64,000 bases of DNA from an uncultured Oscillospiraceae bacterium (GTDB lineage: Bacteria > Bacillota > Clostridia > Oscillospirales > Acutalibacteraceae). The stretch spans positions 1 through 64,000 of the forward strand of contig URFL01000006.1 of NCBI GenBank assembly GCA_900547105.1. Reading direction: 5' to 3'. A model generated the notes under the pieces. The model was not told where the DNA came from and did not search any database. It saw nothing but the letters and a program-made list of their open reading frames with translations. This document shows positions 16,223 to 25,097 of the stretch, in pieces; position 1 is the stretch's first letter; each line of letters begins with the position of its first letter. The translations under genes and the position numbers were made by a program.

Positions 16223-17659
16223 TTACTCTACCCTTTCCTTTGCCAACGCGTCGGCAATTACTTCCCTCTCGTCCAAGTGGATCAGTCCGCTTTTGAGCAC
16301 CTGATAGGTTTCGTGCCCTTTGCCTGCCAGCAGGATCGTATCGCCCGGCTGGGCATGGTCAATTGCCCAATGGATCGCCTCCACCCGGTTTTCCACCACC
16401 GTATAGGCGGCATCCTTCGGCATACCCGCCACGATCTCATCGATGATCGCGCCCGGCTCTTCGGTGCGGGGATTATCCGAGGTGACCACGCAAAAATCCG
16501 CATATTGCGCGGCGATCGCCCCCATTTTGGGGCGTTTGCCGCGGTCGCGGTCACCGCCGCAGCCGAACAGCACCACCAACCGTCCCGCCGCGCACTCCTT
16601 GAGCGTACGGCAAATGTTGAGCAAACCGTCCGGCGTGTGGGCATAGTCGATCACGATGGTGAAATCGCGCCCGGTGGGCACGATCTCGGCGCGGCCTTTC
16701 ACGCCCTTGCAGGAGCACAGCGCCGCCACCACTTTGTCAAACGGCAGCCCGATCGCCAGCGCACAAGCCGCCGCTGCCATCGCATTGTATACCGAAAAGT
16801 CACCGGGAATCGGCAGCCGCACCCGGTCAATATCGCCGGTGCCCACCAATTCAAAATCCACACCGTCGGGGCGTTTATGAATGTTGCGGGCGGTGTAATC
16901 CGCCGCGTCCTGTGTCGCCGAAAAGGTCACAAACGGACAATCGATCCCCTCGCGAATGCGGGCGGAAGCGGGATCGTCCCAATTGACAACGCCCCGGTCG
17001 CACATGGTAAACAGCTTCTTTTTCGCGGCAAGATAATTCTCCATCGTGCCGTGATAATCCAGATGATCCTGCGTCAGGTTGGTGAACACCGCCGCGTCAA
17101 AGTGGCAGCCGTCCACCCGTCCCTGATCCAGCGCATGGGAGGACACCTCCATCACCGCATACTGGCAGCCCTCCGCCACCATCAGCGAAAACATGCTTTG
17201 CAGATCATACGGATCCGGCGTGGTGTGCCCCGAAGGCAGCACCCGCTCCCCAATCATATTCTGGATGGTGCCGACCAACCCCACCTTGTATCCGCAGGAT
17301 TCCAGCACCGATTTCAGCATATAGGTCACGCTGGTTTTGCCGTTGGTGCCGGTGATGCCCAGCAAATGCAGCTGGCGCGACGGCCAACCAAACCAGTTGG
17401 CGCACATCATCGCCCACGCATGGCGGGTGGATTCCACCAAAATCTGGTGTTCCAGCCCCAAATCGCGCTGCACAACCACCGCCAGTGCGCCGTCCGCCAG
17501 CGCTTTTTCCGCAAACGCGTGTCCGTCCGAAGCGGTTCCGCAAATGCACACAAACACCCAGCCCGGTTTCACCTTGCGCGAGTCACAGGTGATGCCCGCC
17601 ACCTCGTCGGTGCCGGTCACGGCTGCGCCGGTGTGCATCATCAATTCCGATAGTGTCAT
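16223..17659 (-). CDS. murE: MurE, UDP-MurNAc-tripeptide synthetase (meso-DAP type)
   Basis: A 478-residue Mur ligase. The ATP-binding loop GITGTNGKTSVTYML, the central ELEVSSHALDQGR-like region (EVSSHALDQGRVDG) and the C-terminal DNPR motif (SDNPRTEEP) are present. DNPR marks the ligases that add meso-diaminopimelate; L-Lys enzymes carry a different sequence. The wall is therefore predicted to be A1-gamma meso-DAP type. The ATG at 17659 was chosen over the upstream open frame, which overlaps the PBP gene. murF, normally next, is absent. Confidence 0.95.
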   Translation of the reverse strand: MTLSELMMHTGAAVTGTDEVAGITCDSRKVKPGWVFVCICGTASDGHAFAEKALADGALAVVVQRDLGLEHQILVESTRHAWAMMCANWFGWPSRQLHLLGITGTNGKTSVTYMLKSVLESCGYKVGLVGTIQNMIGERVLPSGHTTPDPYDLQSMFSLMVAEGCQYAVMEVSSHALDQGRVDGCHFDAAVFTNLTQDHLDYHGTMENYLAAKKKLFTMCDRGVVNWDDPASARIREGIDCPFVTFSATQDAADYTARNIHKRPDGVDFELVGTGDIDRVRLPIPGDFSVYNAMAAAACALAIGLPFDKVVAALCSCKGVKGRAEIVPTGRDFTIVIDYAHTPDGLLNICRTLKECAAGRLVVLFGCGGDRDRGKRPKMGAIAAQYADFCVVTSDNPRTEEPGAIIDEIVAGMPKDAAYTVVENRVEAIHWAIDHAQPGDTILLAGKGHETYQVLKSGLIHLDEREVIADALAKERVE

Positions 17660-17699
17660 TCTTCCATACCCGCCTTTCCCAATAGGCTTTTGCTCTTTG

Positions 17700-19958
17700 T
17701 CAGCGTATGTTATCGTGAACCACAAATTCCACAGTGATGGTGGTACCCTTGGCCACCTTGGTGCCCGCTTTGATACTCTGGTTGGTCGCGGTCACCTCGC
17801 CGGAGCTGTCGGTCGCGCCCTGTATCTTCAAGTTCAGCCAGTAATCCGCCGCCAGCGAATTCGCCTGCGACAGAGTGCACCCGCTGAAATCCGGCACCGT
17901 CACGGTTTCGTCCACACTGCCCTGTTCGGTATAGATCACCACGATACCGTTTTGCGGAATGGTGGTTCCGCTGTCCGGCGTTTGCGACACCACTTTGTCG
18001 CCGTCGCCCACCACTTTCACAGTCAGCGACTGGCTGGTGATCTTGCTCTTGGCCACGCTCACCGTATCGCCCACCACCTTGGGGGTGACGCGGTTGAGGT
18101 TTGCCAGCTCTTCATCGGTATACTGCGGCTCCACCCCCAGATAGGGCAGCGCATCGGTCAACACCTTCTGCGCTACCGGCGCCGAAATGGTACCGCCGTA
18201 CCGCACATCGCACTGCGGCTGATCCAGCACCACGAGGATCGCGACCTCCGGATCGTCCGACGGTGCAAACCCGCAAAACGACGCCCACACCTCGTTGACA
18301 TTGGTGGACACCAGTTTTACCGTCTGGTCCGCGGTGCCGGTCTTACCCGCCACGCGGTAGCCCGCCACATACGCGTTTTTGGAACCCGCGTTGACCGAGG
18401 TATCCAACATCGCCGCCAACCGTTTGGAGGTGCTTTCCGAAATCACCTGCCGCACCTCTTTGGGGGTGGTGTTGCGCACCACATTGCCGTCCGCATCCAG
18501 CACCTGCTGTACCACATACGGCTGCATCAGCTTGCCGCCGTTGGCAACCGCCGACATCGCGGTGATCATCTGCAGCGGGGTGATGGTGAAGGTCTGACCG
18601 ATGGATTCGCATGCCAGCTCCACCGGGTTCAGCGTTTCGGCGGTGTGATACAGCGCCTCGGTCGGGGTTGCCTCGCTGAGCATATCAATGCCGGTTTTCT
18701 GGGTGAACCCGAAACCGGTGTAGTATTTGAAAAACGCCTGCGGTCCGATCCGCAATCCCAGCTGGATAAACGCCGGGTTGCAGGAGGCGGAGATCGCCTG
18801 AGGGAAGGTCAGAGTGCCGTGACCTCCTGCCAAATGGCAGTTGATGGGCTGGGTGCCCTTATACGCCACCTGCGAACCGGTGCAGGTAAAGGTGGAGGTT
18901 TCGCTCACCTTGCCCTCCTCCAGCCCCATGGCGGAGGTGAACACCTTAAATACCGAGCCCGGCTCGTAAAATTCGGAAATCGAGCGGTTGACCCATTGCT
19001 GCTCCCGCGCTTCCTTCAGCGCCTTGGACTGGGCATCGCCCGACAACTTGGCAATGGTCGCCGCCTGCGAGGCATCATGCACCGTGAACGGATCGTTGGG
19101 GTCAAAGTCCCCCTTCACCGCCATCGCGAGAATCGCGCCGGTTTTCACATTTTGCACCAAACATACGCCGCCGCGTTTGGACTGGGTCTCCTTGACCGCC
19201 TGCTCCAAATATTTCTCGGCGTACGCCTGCACCGTCTGATCCACCGTCAGCACCAGGCTGTTGCCGTCCTGGGCATCCACGGTTTTCTCAAAGCTCAAGC
19301 CGGAGGGCAGCTCGTCGCCCACACCGTCCTTGGCGGTCACGATGCGCCCGGCGGTACCGGCAAGCTCGCTTTCGTACTTCGCCTCCAGCCCATACAGACC
19401 GTAGTTATCAGTACCGGTGAAGCCCAGCACCGACGCCAGCATCGTTCCTTGCGGGTACCGGCGTTTGTAATCCTGAATGATCCGCAGCACGCTGACCAGA
19501 TTTTTCTCTTCGATCCAGTTGGACAGCTTGGTCGCCAGCGGCAGCTCGATTTTCGACACCACCACTTCGTATTCCGAATTGGTTTTGCCGGTTTTTTGGT
19601 ACAGCTTGTCGCGGTTGACGCTCAGCATCTTGGACAAATCGTCCGCGATCAGCGTGCGGGTGGCTTCGTCCGTGATGTATTTGGGCGACATGATCACGGT
19701 GTACACCCCATAGGATACCGCAAGCTCGTTCATATTGCTGTCGAAGATGGTCCCCCGCTTGGGCGAGATCACATTATCGCTGAGCTGCTGGGATACCGCG
19801 CGTTTTTGCCAATCCTCGGTTTCCACCACCTGCAGCACCACCAACCGGCCGATCACAACACTGCACACCAGCGCCAGCACGCCCAAAATGGCGATCGCCC
19901 GCCGCCGCATCTGCTTGGTGGGGGTGGTGGTTGTCATATTGATTTGTTGATTTGCCAT
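17700..19958 (-). CDS. Class B penicillin-binding protein with two PASTA domains (FtsI/SpoVD type)
   Basis: A 752-residue bitopic transpeptidase: transmembrane helix at about 20-42, PBP dimerisation domain, transpeptidase domain with SVFK (Ser335, Lys338), SCN within SASCNPAF and KTG in AGKTGTADQ, then two C-terminal PASTA repeats beginning at TPKVVGDTV and VTVPDFSG. It cross-links septal or spore-cortex peptidoglycan with FtsW. Only one such PBP is in the cluster, so vegetative FtsI (PBP2B) and sporulation SpoVD cannot be told apart from sequence alone; SpoVD normally has one PASTA and PBP2B two, favouring the vegetative enzyme. Confidence 0.93.
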   Translation of the reverse strand: MANQQINMTTTTPTKQMRRRAIAILGVLALVCSVVIGRLVVLQVVETEDWQKRAVSQQLSDNVISPKRGTIFDSNMNELAVSYGVYTVIMSPKYITDEATRTLIADDLSKMLSVNRDKLYQKTGKTNSEYEVVVSKIELPLATKLSNWIEEKNLVSVLRIIQDYKRRYPQGTMLASVLGFTGTDNYGLYGLEAKYESELAGTAGRIVTAKDGVGDELPSGLSFEKTVDAQDGNSLVLTVDQTVQAYAEKYLEQAVKETQSKRGGVCLVQNVKTGAILAMAVKGDFDPNDPFTVHDASQAATIAKLSGDAQSKALKEAREQQWVNRSISEFYEPGSVFKVFTSAMGLEEGKVSETSTFTCTGSQVAYKGTQPINCHLAGGHGTLTFPQAISASCNPAFIQLGLRIGPQAFFKYYTGFGFTQKTGIDMLSEATPTEALYHTAETLNPVELACESIGQTFTITPLQMITAMSAVANGGKLMQPYVVQQVLDADGNVVRNTTPKEVRQVISESTSKRLAAMLDTSVNAGSKNAYVAGYRVAGKTGTADQTVKLVSTNVNEVWASFCGFAPSDDPEVAILVVLDQPQCDVRYGGTISAPVAQKVLTDALPYLGVEPQYTDEELANLNRVTPKVVGDTVSVAKSKITSQSLTVKVVGDGDKVVSQTPDSGTTIPQNGIVVIYTEQGSVDETVTVPDFSGCTLSQANSLAADYWLNLKIQGATDSSGEVTATNQSIKAGTKVAKGTTITVEFVVHDNIR

Positions 19959-20122
19959 AAGCTGGTCAGCCCTTTCGTTTGTTCGCACCGTGTCCGAGTC
20001 GACAAAAGTCGCCCCGAAACAAAAACGAGAGTTAAGATATTCCCATCCCAACTCCCGCGATTATGTCGGCGCCGACCGCCGGGATAACACCGGTTCCCGG
20101 TTACCACATATGTATTCTGCTG

Positions 20123-20617
20123 TTAAAAAAGGTATGCAAAGAAATCCGAAATCGCGCCGCCGATCTTTTGCAGCACGCCGGTATCCTCGGTTTCGTTGAC
20201 CTCGACCTTGTCGCTGTCCTCCACCGTGATGTATTGGATCTGGTTGGACTCGATCTTTTGCATACCGAGCACATTTTCCGCATAATCCTCCACCGCTTGA
20301 GCCGAGGTTTTCTGGTCCAGATCGCTTTTCAGCCGCTTGTATTCCTCTTGCAGCGTTTTTAACTCTTCCTGTTTTTCGTTGATAACGCTGTTCATCTCGT
20401 TCAGTTGGGCGCGGCTGGTCAGCGTCACGCCGACCACACCGATCACCACGGCCGACACAACAGCAGCGACCACAACGTTCAGAATCTTTTGAATTTTCGC
20501 CCGACGACGCTGGGCTTTCAGTTGTTTTTTGTTCGGTTTCAGTTCCACGATTTCCGCCTGTTTCGGCTCAAACAGGGACATCTCATACGCTTCCGTCCCG
20601 TAATGATTGGCCGTCAT
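20123..20617 (-). CDS. ftsL: FtsL-like divisome protein
   Basis: A 164-residue bitopic protein: basic cytoplasmic tail rich in K and R (KPNKKQLKAQRRR), one transmembrane helix at about 45-67, then a coiled coil of heptads (LNEMNSVINEKQEELKTLQ) and a short tail. Position between rsmH and the PBP gene, topology and size are those of FtsL, which nucleates the FtsQLB complex. The sequence itself is weakly conserved. The C-terminal extension past the coiled coil is longer than usual. Confidence 0.85.
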   Translation of the reverse strand: MTANHYGTEAYEMSLFEPKQAEIVELKPNKKQLKAQRRRAKIQKILNVVVAAVVSAVVIGVVGVTLTSRAQLNEMNSVINEKQEELKTLQEEYKRLKSDLDQKTSAQAVEDYAENVLGMQKIESNQIQYITVEDSDKVEVNETEDTGVLQKIGGAISDFFAYLF

Positions 20618-20664
20618 AAAGCTCGGCCCCTTTCTCTATCAAAATTCACTGGTCGTGATAATAC

Positions 20665-21615
20665 TCAAATCTTGTCCACATCGCGGTAACGCGGGTGCAG
20701 CCGCTCGATGCATCGCAGCTTGGCGCTGCGGCTGCGTTTGTTTTCGGCGATCTCCTGCGCCGTGGCCTCCACCGGCTTGCCCGCCAGCTTCGCCGCAGGG
20801 GTGCGTCCGCACAAGCACACCGGACAATCCGGCGGGCAAATGCAGCCCTTGCGCCATTCGTTGAACCGCTGCTTGACCATGCGATCCTCCAACGAATGGA
20901 AGGTGATGATCGCCAGCCGTCCGCCGTCTTTCAGGCAATCGAACGCCGTGTCCAGCGCCCGGTCGAGGCAATCCAGCTCCCCGTTGACCGCGATGCGCAG
21001 CGCCTGAAACACGCGTCGCGCGGGATGTCCGTCCCGCCGTGCCGCCGCGGGCACCGCCTCTTTGATGATCTCGGCAAGCTGCCCGGTGGTCACCACCGGG
21101 GCGTGTTCGCGTTCGCGCACGATCGCGCGGGCGATGGGGCGGGAAAACTTTTCGTCCCCGTACCGATAAAAGATGTCCGCCAGCTGGGCTTCGGACAACG
21201 TCGCCACCAAATCGGCGGCGGTCGTGCCGGATTGGCTCATCCGCATATCCAGCGGCGCATCATAATGATACGAAAATCCGCGTTCGGGCGTGTCCAGCTG
21301 ATGGGACGACACCCCAATATCCAACAAAATACCGTCCACGCCGGCGATTCCGCGTTCCGCCAGCACCCGGTCCATATCCGCAAAATTGCTTTGCACCACC
21401 TCGGCCGGCAAGCCCGCCAGCCGCCGCGACGCTTCGCGAATCGCGTCCGGATCCTGATCCAGCGCGATCAGCCGCCCGGTGGTCAGCCGCGAGGCGATCG
21501 CGAACGAGTGTCCGCCGCCACCGGCGGTACCGTCCACATACACCCCGTCCGGTTTCACCTGCAGCGCGTCCAACACCGGCTGCATCAGCACCGGCAGATG
21601 ATAGCTATGCTCCAT
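20665..21615 (-). CDS. rsmH: RsmH, 16S rRNA (cytosine-1402-N4)-methyltransferase
   Basis: A 316-residue SAM-dependent enzyme, formerly MraW, that methylates C1402 in the ribosomal P site. The SAM-binding motif GTAGGGGHS, GILLDIGVSSHQLD, the region NGELDCLDRALD and the FHSLEDRMVKQRF motif are all present. It is placed directly after mraZ (10-base gap), as in nearly all dcw clusters. Confidence 0.97.
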   Translation of the reverse strand: MEHSYHLPVLMQPVLDALQVKPDGVYVDGTAGGGGHSFAIASRLTTGRLIALDQDPDAIREASRRLAGLPAEVVQSNFADMDRVLAERGIAGVDGILLDIGVSSHQLDTPERGFSYHYDAPLDMRMSQSGTTAADLVATLSEAQLADIFYRYGDEKFSRPIARAIVREREHAPVVTTGQLAEIIKEAVPAAARRDGHPARRVFQALRIAVNGELDCLDRALDTAFDCLKDGGRLAIITFHSLEDRMVKQRFNEWRKGCICPPDCPVCLCGRTPAAKLAGKPVEATAQEIAENKRSRSAKLRCIERLHPRYRDVDKI

Positions 21616-21625
21616 CGCGCGGTCC

Positions 21626-22057
21626 TCACGCCTTGGGCGACAGGCTCAGCTTCATGAACTGCTCCTTCACCTTGTCGGGCGTCATCAGCGCGTTGGCCTG
21701 CTCATACAGGTCGGGGTTCCAAATTTCGGCACGGTCGCCCGCACCCACAAACAACGCCGGTTTTTCCAATCCGGCAAAAGCAATCAGATGTTTCGGCAGC
21801 AAAATGCGTCCCTGCGCGTCGATTTGCACCTCGGCGGCGTTGGAGGACATATACCGCTGCATTTCAAACGCTTCCGCCGCGGGCAGCGTTTCAAACGACG
21901 CCAGCAGCTGCTCCCAGCCAGCCTGGGTGTACAGATTGATGCACTGATCGAACGCTTTGGCGGCGATAAAGGTCTCGCCCAGCTTTTCGCGCAGCTTCGA
22001 GGGCACGAACACACGGCCCTTCGCGTCAATATTGTGTTCATAACGACCCAGCAGCAT
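21626..22057 (-). CDS. mraZ: MraZ, dcw-cluster transcriptional regulator
   Basis: A 143-residue protein with two SpoVT/AbrB-like half-domains, marked by DAKGRVFVPSKLRE near the N-terminus and DAQGRILLPKHLI in the middle. MraZ forms a ring and binds repeats in its own promoter to modulate the dcw operon. The ATG at 22057 has AGGGAGGG at 8 bases; a GTG three codons upstream is in frame but lies on the RBS. Candidate operator repeats lie immediately upstream (22143-22187). Confidence 0.95.
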   Translation of the reverse strand: MLLGRYEHNIDAKGRVFVPSKLREKLGETFIAAKAFDQCINLYTQAGWEQLLASFETLPAAEAFEMQRYMSSNAAEVQIDAQGRILLPKHLIAFAGLEKPALFVGAGDRAEIWNPDLYEQANALMTPDKVKEQFMKLSLSPKA

Positions 22058-22142
22058 ATCCGTCACCCTCCCTTGCGTTTGATGTTTCCCCCGGACTTTT
22101 CACCGGGGCGGTGGAAAACTCGGTGGAAAGAGTGGAAAGTCA

Positions 22143-22225
22143 CCACTTTGCTCCACTTCGATGGGTTTTTGCACCACATTTCACCACCTGACCCCCATTA
22201 TAAAGGGTCGGGCTTAAAATTGCAA
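22143..22225 (-). promoter_or_regulatory. mraZ operon promoter and candidate MraZ operator repeats
   Basis: TTGCAA (22225-22220), 17 bases, TATAAT (22202-22197) on the minus strand. Downstream of the -10 come four GTGG-starting units: GTGGTGAAAT and GTGGTGCAAA (from 22187 and 22177), then GTGGAGCAAA and GTGGTGACTT (from 22156 and 22146). Units within each pair are 10 bases apart. E. coli MraZ binds three TGGGN repeats with the same 10-base period, so these are plausible operators for autorepression. Confidence 0.6.
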
Positions 22226-22699
22226 GGGGGAGAATTTGGAAAAATTCGCCGGAAAAAGCACCCGAATCCGCTCGAACCGTGTCGAAAAGCCGCCGATTGC
22301 TCTTATATATTTACCTTATATATATAATGCGCCTCCGCGCGGCGAGAGCGAGCGGGTCCCTCTTTTCCCGTAATTTGTGCCGCAAAAGGAATTTCTCCTT
22401 CCCATCCACTATATATGGTGGCCGGGCAAAAAGCAATATTTTTCTGTCGAAAAGGCAGCAAACCACCTCGCGCGCGCTTTGTTGACCGCCCGTAACGCCA
22501 GACAGACAGCACTATTCGCACATTTGACGCTATTTGTAAATTTTTTGTGAACAAGTATGACTATCGGTCATTTTTCGCCCGCAATGGCGAAAAATTCCAC
22601 AATCCTGCCGCGAGCACAACAAAATATGGTTGATGGTCCGTTTTGCACCCACGAGATAGGCTACACTGTCCAAAACGGAATATATGTTCGATTTTTCTC
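22226..22699. other. Gene-free region between mraZ and the SOS-type promoter
   Basis: About 470 bases with no convincing gene. A leftward 83-codon frame (22303-22554) has no RBS or family resemblance. The stretch is more AT-rich than its flanks, and its ends hold the two divergent promoters described separately. Confidence 0.6.
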
Positions 22700-22746
22700 T
22701 TGACTTCCCGGGCTTCTTTCGCTATAATAGCGTTGAACATTTGTTC
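22700..22746 (+). promoter_or_regulatory. SOS-type promoter: consensus promoter with a LexA box at the start point
   Basis: TTGACT (22700-22705), 17 bases, TATAAT (22723-22728). The perfect Bacillus-type LexA operator GAACATTTGTTC lies at 22735-22746, just where transcription should begin. It closely matches the boxes over lexA in this window (AAACAAATGTTT and GAACATATGTGC). A second half site, CGAACATTCG, follows at once. Confidence 0.8.
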
Positions 22747-22779
22747 CGAACATTCGTGCTTTTTAAGGAGGCTTTTCTT

Positions 22780-23142
22780 ATGATTTTATCGATTATCAGC
22801 GCTCTGGTGATGTCCGGTCTGGCGCTTACCATGTTGCTGCGGGCGAAACAGGCCCGCACCTGCCGCGTGGCGCTGCTGCCGCTGGCGGCGGCGTGTATGG
22901 AATGGCTGGTGGCGGGCTATCTGTCCCCTGCCGACTTTCCGTGGCTGACGCTGCTGCTGATCGCGCTGCGGTTGACGCTGGCGGCTTGCTGCACCGCTAT
23001 TCTGCGTGCCGACTTGGCGCGCGCCCGCCAAAAAGCGCGGCGGCAAAAGTTGGCGCGCCGGCTGGAAGCCCGCACCATTCAGCCGATGCTGCCCGCGTCC
23101 GCCATGCCGCAGGCGCGTGTCTATCCCTATCTGGTCGCCTGA
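22780..23142 (+). CDS. Small membrane protein, predicted LexA-regulated
   Basis: A 120-residue protein of no recognised family. It has about three hydrophobic segments (roughly 1-17, 26-42 and 48-70) and a strongly basic stretch (RADLARARQKARRQKLARR) followed by a short tail. The ATG at 22780 follows AAGGAGG with an ideal spacer. The promoter is near-consensus and carries a perfect LexA box, so the protein should appear mainly after DNA damage. It stands divergently next to mraZ, the first gene of the division cluster. SOS-induced small membrane proteins such as YneA and SidA block division; an equivalent role here is an inference, since the sequence resembles neither. Confidence 0.8.
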   Translation: MILSIISALVMSGLALTMLLRAKQARTCRVALLPLAAACMEWLVAGYLSPADFPWLTLLLIALRLTLAACCTAILRADLARARQKARRQKLARRLEARTIQPMLPASAMPQARVYPYLVA

Positions 23143-23157
23143 TCGGCGCATTTGTGC

Positions 23158-23186
23158 TTGCATTCCTCCCCGCTCCTGTGTACAAT
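23158..23186 (+). promoter_or_regulatory. Promoter of the AEC transporter gene
   Basis: TTGCAT (23158-23163), 17 bases, TACAAT (23181-23186), about 45 bases before the start codon. Confidence 0.7.
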
Positions 23187-23229
23187 AGGTGCTTGGGGCT
23201 GTTGCCCCGGCAAGAGGAGGATTCAAACC

Positions 23230-24156
23230 ATGCTAACCAATTTTCTAACCGTCGCCGAACAGGTGGTCGTGCTGTTTTTGCTGATCGGCGTGGGCGCGTT
23301 GTGTGCCAAAACCGGCATCATCAAAGAGGTGGCGATCAAAAGCTGCTCCGATCTGGTGTTGATCGTGGTCACACCCTGTGTCATCATCCAATCGTTCCAG
23401 CGCCCGTTTGATGCCGCCATGCTCAAAGGACTGGGGCTGGCGTGTCTGATCGCGCTATCCATCCATATTGTCACCATTCTGCTGGCGCATCTGTTGCTGC
23501 ACGACCCGGTTGCTGCGCGCGAACGGGTACTGCGGGTGGGAGCGGTACTCTCCAACGCCGGATTTATGTCGCTGCCGCTGCAAAACGCGCTGCTTGGCGA
23601 GGACGGCGTGTTCTACGGCGCCGCCTATGTTGCCATCTTCAACCTGATTCTGTGGAGCTACGGATTGGTGGAAATGAGCGGCAGCCGTCAAAACCTCTCT
23701 CCCCGCAAGCTGATCCTCAATCCCGGCGTGTTGTCGCTGGCCATCGGACTTATGCTGTTTTTGGTGCGCATCACCCTGCCCACTGTGCTGGCCTCGCCGA
23801 TGGGACATCTGGCGGCGCTCAACACCCCGCTGCCGATGTTGATCATCGGCTTTTATCTCGCGGATACCGACCTGAAAGCCGCGCTGCGCGACTGGCGCAG
23901 CTATGCTGCCATCGGGCTGCGGCTGTTGGTGGTGCCGCTTACCGCGCTGGGCATTTTATATCTGTGCGGGGTCCGCGGCACACTGCTGGTATCCATGATC
24001 ATCGCCGCCAGCGCACCGGTGGCGGCGTCCACCACCATGTTCGCCACCAAATACGATTGCGATACCGGCCTGTCGGTCAATCTGGTGTCGCTGTCTACCT
24101 TGTTGTCGCTCATAACCATGCCGCTGATCGTGGCGCTGGCGCAGGTGATCGCCTAA
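23230..24156 (+). CDS. AEC (auxin efflux carrier) family transporter
   Basis: A 308-residue integral membrane protein with about ten helices in two five-helix repeats, including the conserved N-terminal segment FLLIGVGALCAKTGIIKE and a C-terminal region with ASAPVAASTTMFATKY. Bacterial AEC members export or import organic acids such as malate or malonate; the substrate here cannot be read from sequence. The start follows AGGAGG. The gene is monocistronic between its own promoter and the terminator at 24177. Confidence 0.85.
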   Translation: MLTNFLTVAEQVVVLFLLIGVGALCAKTGIIKEVAIKSCSDLVLIVVTPCVIIQSFQRPFDAAMLKGLGLACLIALSIHIVTILLAHLLLHDPVAARERVLRVGAVLSNAGFMSLPLQNALLGEDGVFYGAAYVAIFNLILWSYGLVEMSGSRQNLSPRKLILNPGVLSLAIGLMLFLVRITLPTVLASPMGHLAALNTPLPMLIIGFYLADTDLKAALRDWRSYAAIGLRLLVVPLTALGILYLCGVRGTLLVSMIIAASAPVAASTTMFATKYDCDTGLSVNLVSLSTLLSLITMPLIVALAQVIA

Positions 24157-24176
24157 CATATTCTATAAACGCGAAC

Positions 24177-24217
24177 AGCGGGTGCTTTCCGGAATCCGGA
24201 AAGCACCCGCTGTTTTT
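24177..24217. terminator. Bidirectional terminator between the AEC gene and folD
   Basis: AGCGGGTGCTTTCCGGA (24177-24193) pairs exactly with 24195-24211 and is followed by TGTTTTT. It separates convergent genes. Confidence 0.85.
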
Positions 24218-24228
24218 CTATTTGTCGC

Positions 24229-25092
24229 TTATTCTTCCATCAGCAGCGCGTTTTGCAGCTTCGCCGCCATCAGTGTGTTTTTCAGCAGCATGGCAATGGT
24301 CATCGGCCCCACGCCGCCGGGCACCGGAGTGATGTATCCCGCCACCGGCTCCACCGTGGCAAAGTCCACATCGCCGCACAGTTTCCCGTTTTCGTCGCGA
24401 TCCATACCGACATCGATCACCGCCGCGCCGGGCTTTACCATATCCCCGGTCACAAATTTCGGCTTGCCGACCGCGACCACCAGCACATCCGCCTGGCGGC
24501 ACACTTCCTTGAGGTTCGCGGTGCGCGAATGGCAGATGGTGACCGTGCCGTTTTCGTGCAGCAGCAGCATCGCCATCGGCTTGCCTACGATGTTGCTGCG
24601 TCCCACCACCACGCAATTTTTGCCGGTGATCTCCACACCGGCGTGGTGCAGCAGCTCCATCACCCCGGCGGGGGTGCAAGGCAAAAAGGTGTAGTCACCA
24701 ATCATGATGTGCCCCACATTCTGAGAATGGAACGCATCCACATCCTTCATCGGCGAGATCGCGCTGATGACCGCTTTATCCTCGATGTGCGGCGGCAGGG
24801 GCAGCTGGCACAGAATGCCGTTGATGTCGCTGCGGCCGTTGAGGCTGGCGACCAGCGCCAGCAGCTCGTCCTGGGTGGTATCCGCCGGCAGTGCGAATTC
24901 TTCCGAATAGATGCCCGCTTCGGCGCAAGCCTTCTTTTTGTTATTGACATACACGCGCGACGCGGGGTCATCCCCCACGATGATCACTGCCAGCCCCGGC
25001 ACAATGCCGCGCTGTTTTAAAGCTGCCGTTTCCTGCGCCACCTGCGCGCGAACCGCCGCCGATACCTCTTTACCGTTGATAATCGTTGCCAT
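24229..25092 (-). CDS. folD: FolD, bifunctional methylenetetrahydrofolate dehydrogenase/cyclohydrolase
   Basis: A 287-residue cytosolic enzyme converting 5,10-methylene-THF to 10-formyl-THF through methenyl-THF. The catalytic Tyr-x-x-x-Lys motif (YVNNKK), the PLPPHIE segment with DVDAFH, the Rossmann region VVGRSNIVGKPMA and the closing PGGVGPMT motif are present. ATG 25092 has GAGGAAGG at an ideal distance and matches the usual family start MATIINGK; an ATG at 25101 overlaps the lgt stop but lies against the RBS. It is last in a four-gene leftward operon. Confidence 0.95.
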   Translation of the reverse strand: MATIINGKEVSAAVRAQVAQETAALKQRGIVPGLAVIIVGDDPASRVYVNNKKKACAEAGIYSEEFALPADTTQDELLALVASLNGRSDINGILCQLPLPPHIEDKAVISAISPMKDVDAFHSQNVGHIMIGDYTFLPCTPAGVMELLHHAGVEITGKNCVVVGRSNIVGKPMAMLLLHENGTVTICHSRTANLKEVCRQADVLVVAVGKPKFVTGDMVKPGAAVIDVGMDRDENGKLCGDVDFATVEPVAGYITPVPGGVGPMTIAMLLKNTLMAAKLQNALLMEE

Positions 25093-25097
25093 TTTGC

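Noticed and set aside
22303..22554. Minus-strand 83-codon frame upstream of mraZ
   Set aside because: It has no RBS, atypical composition, and lies among low-complexity AT-rich sequence.
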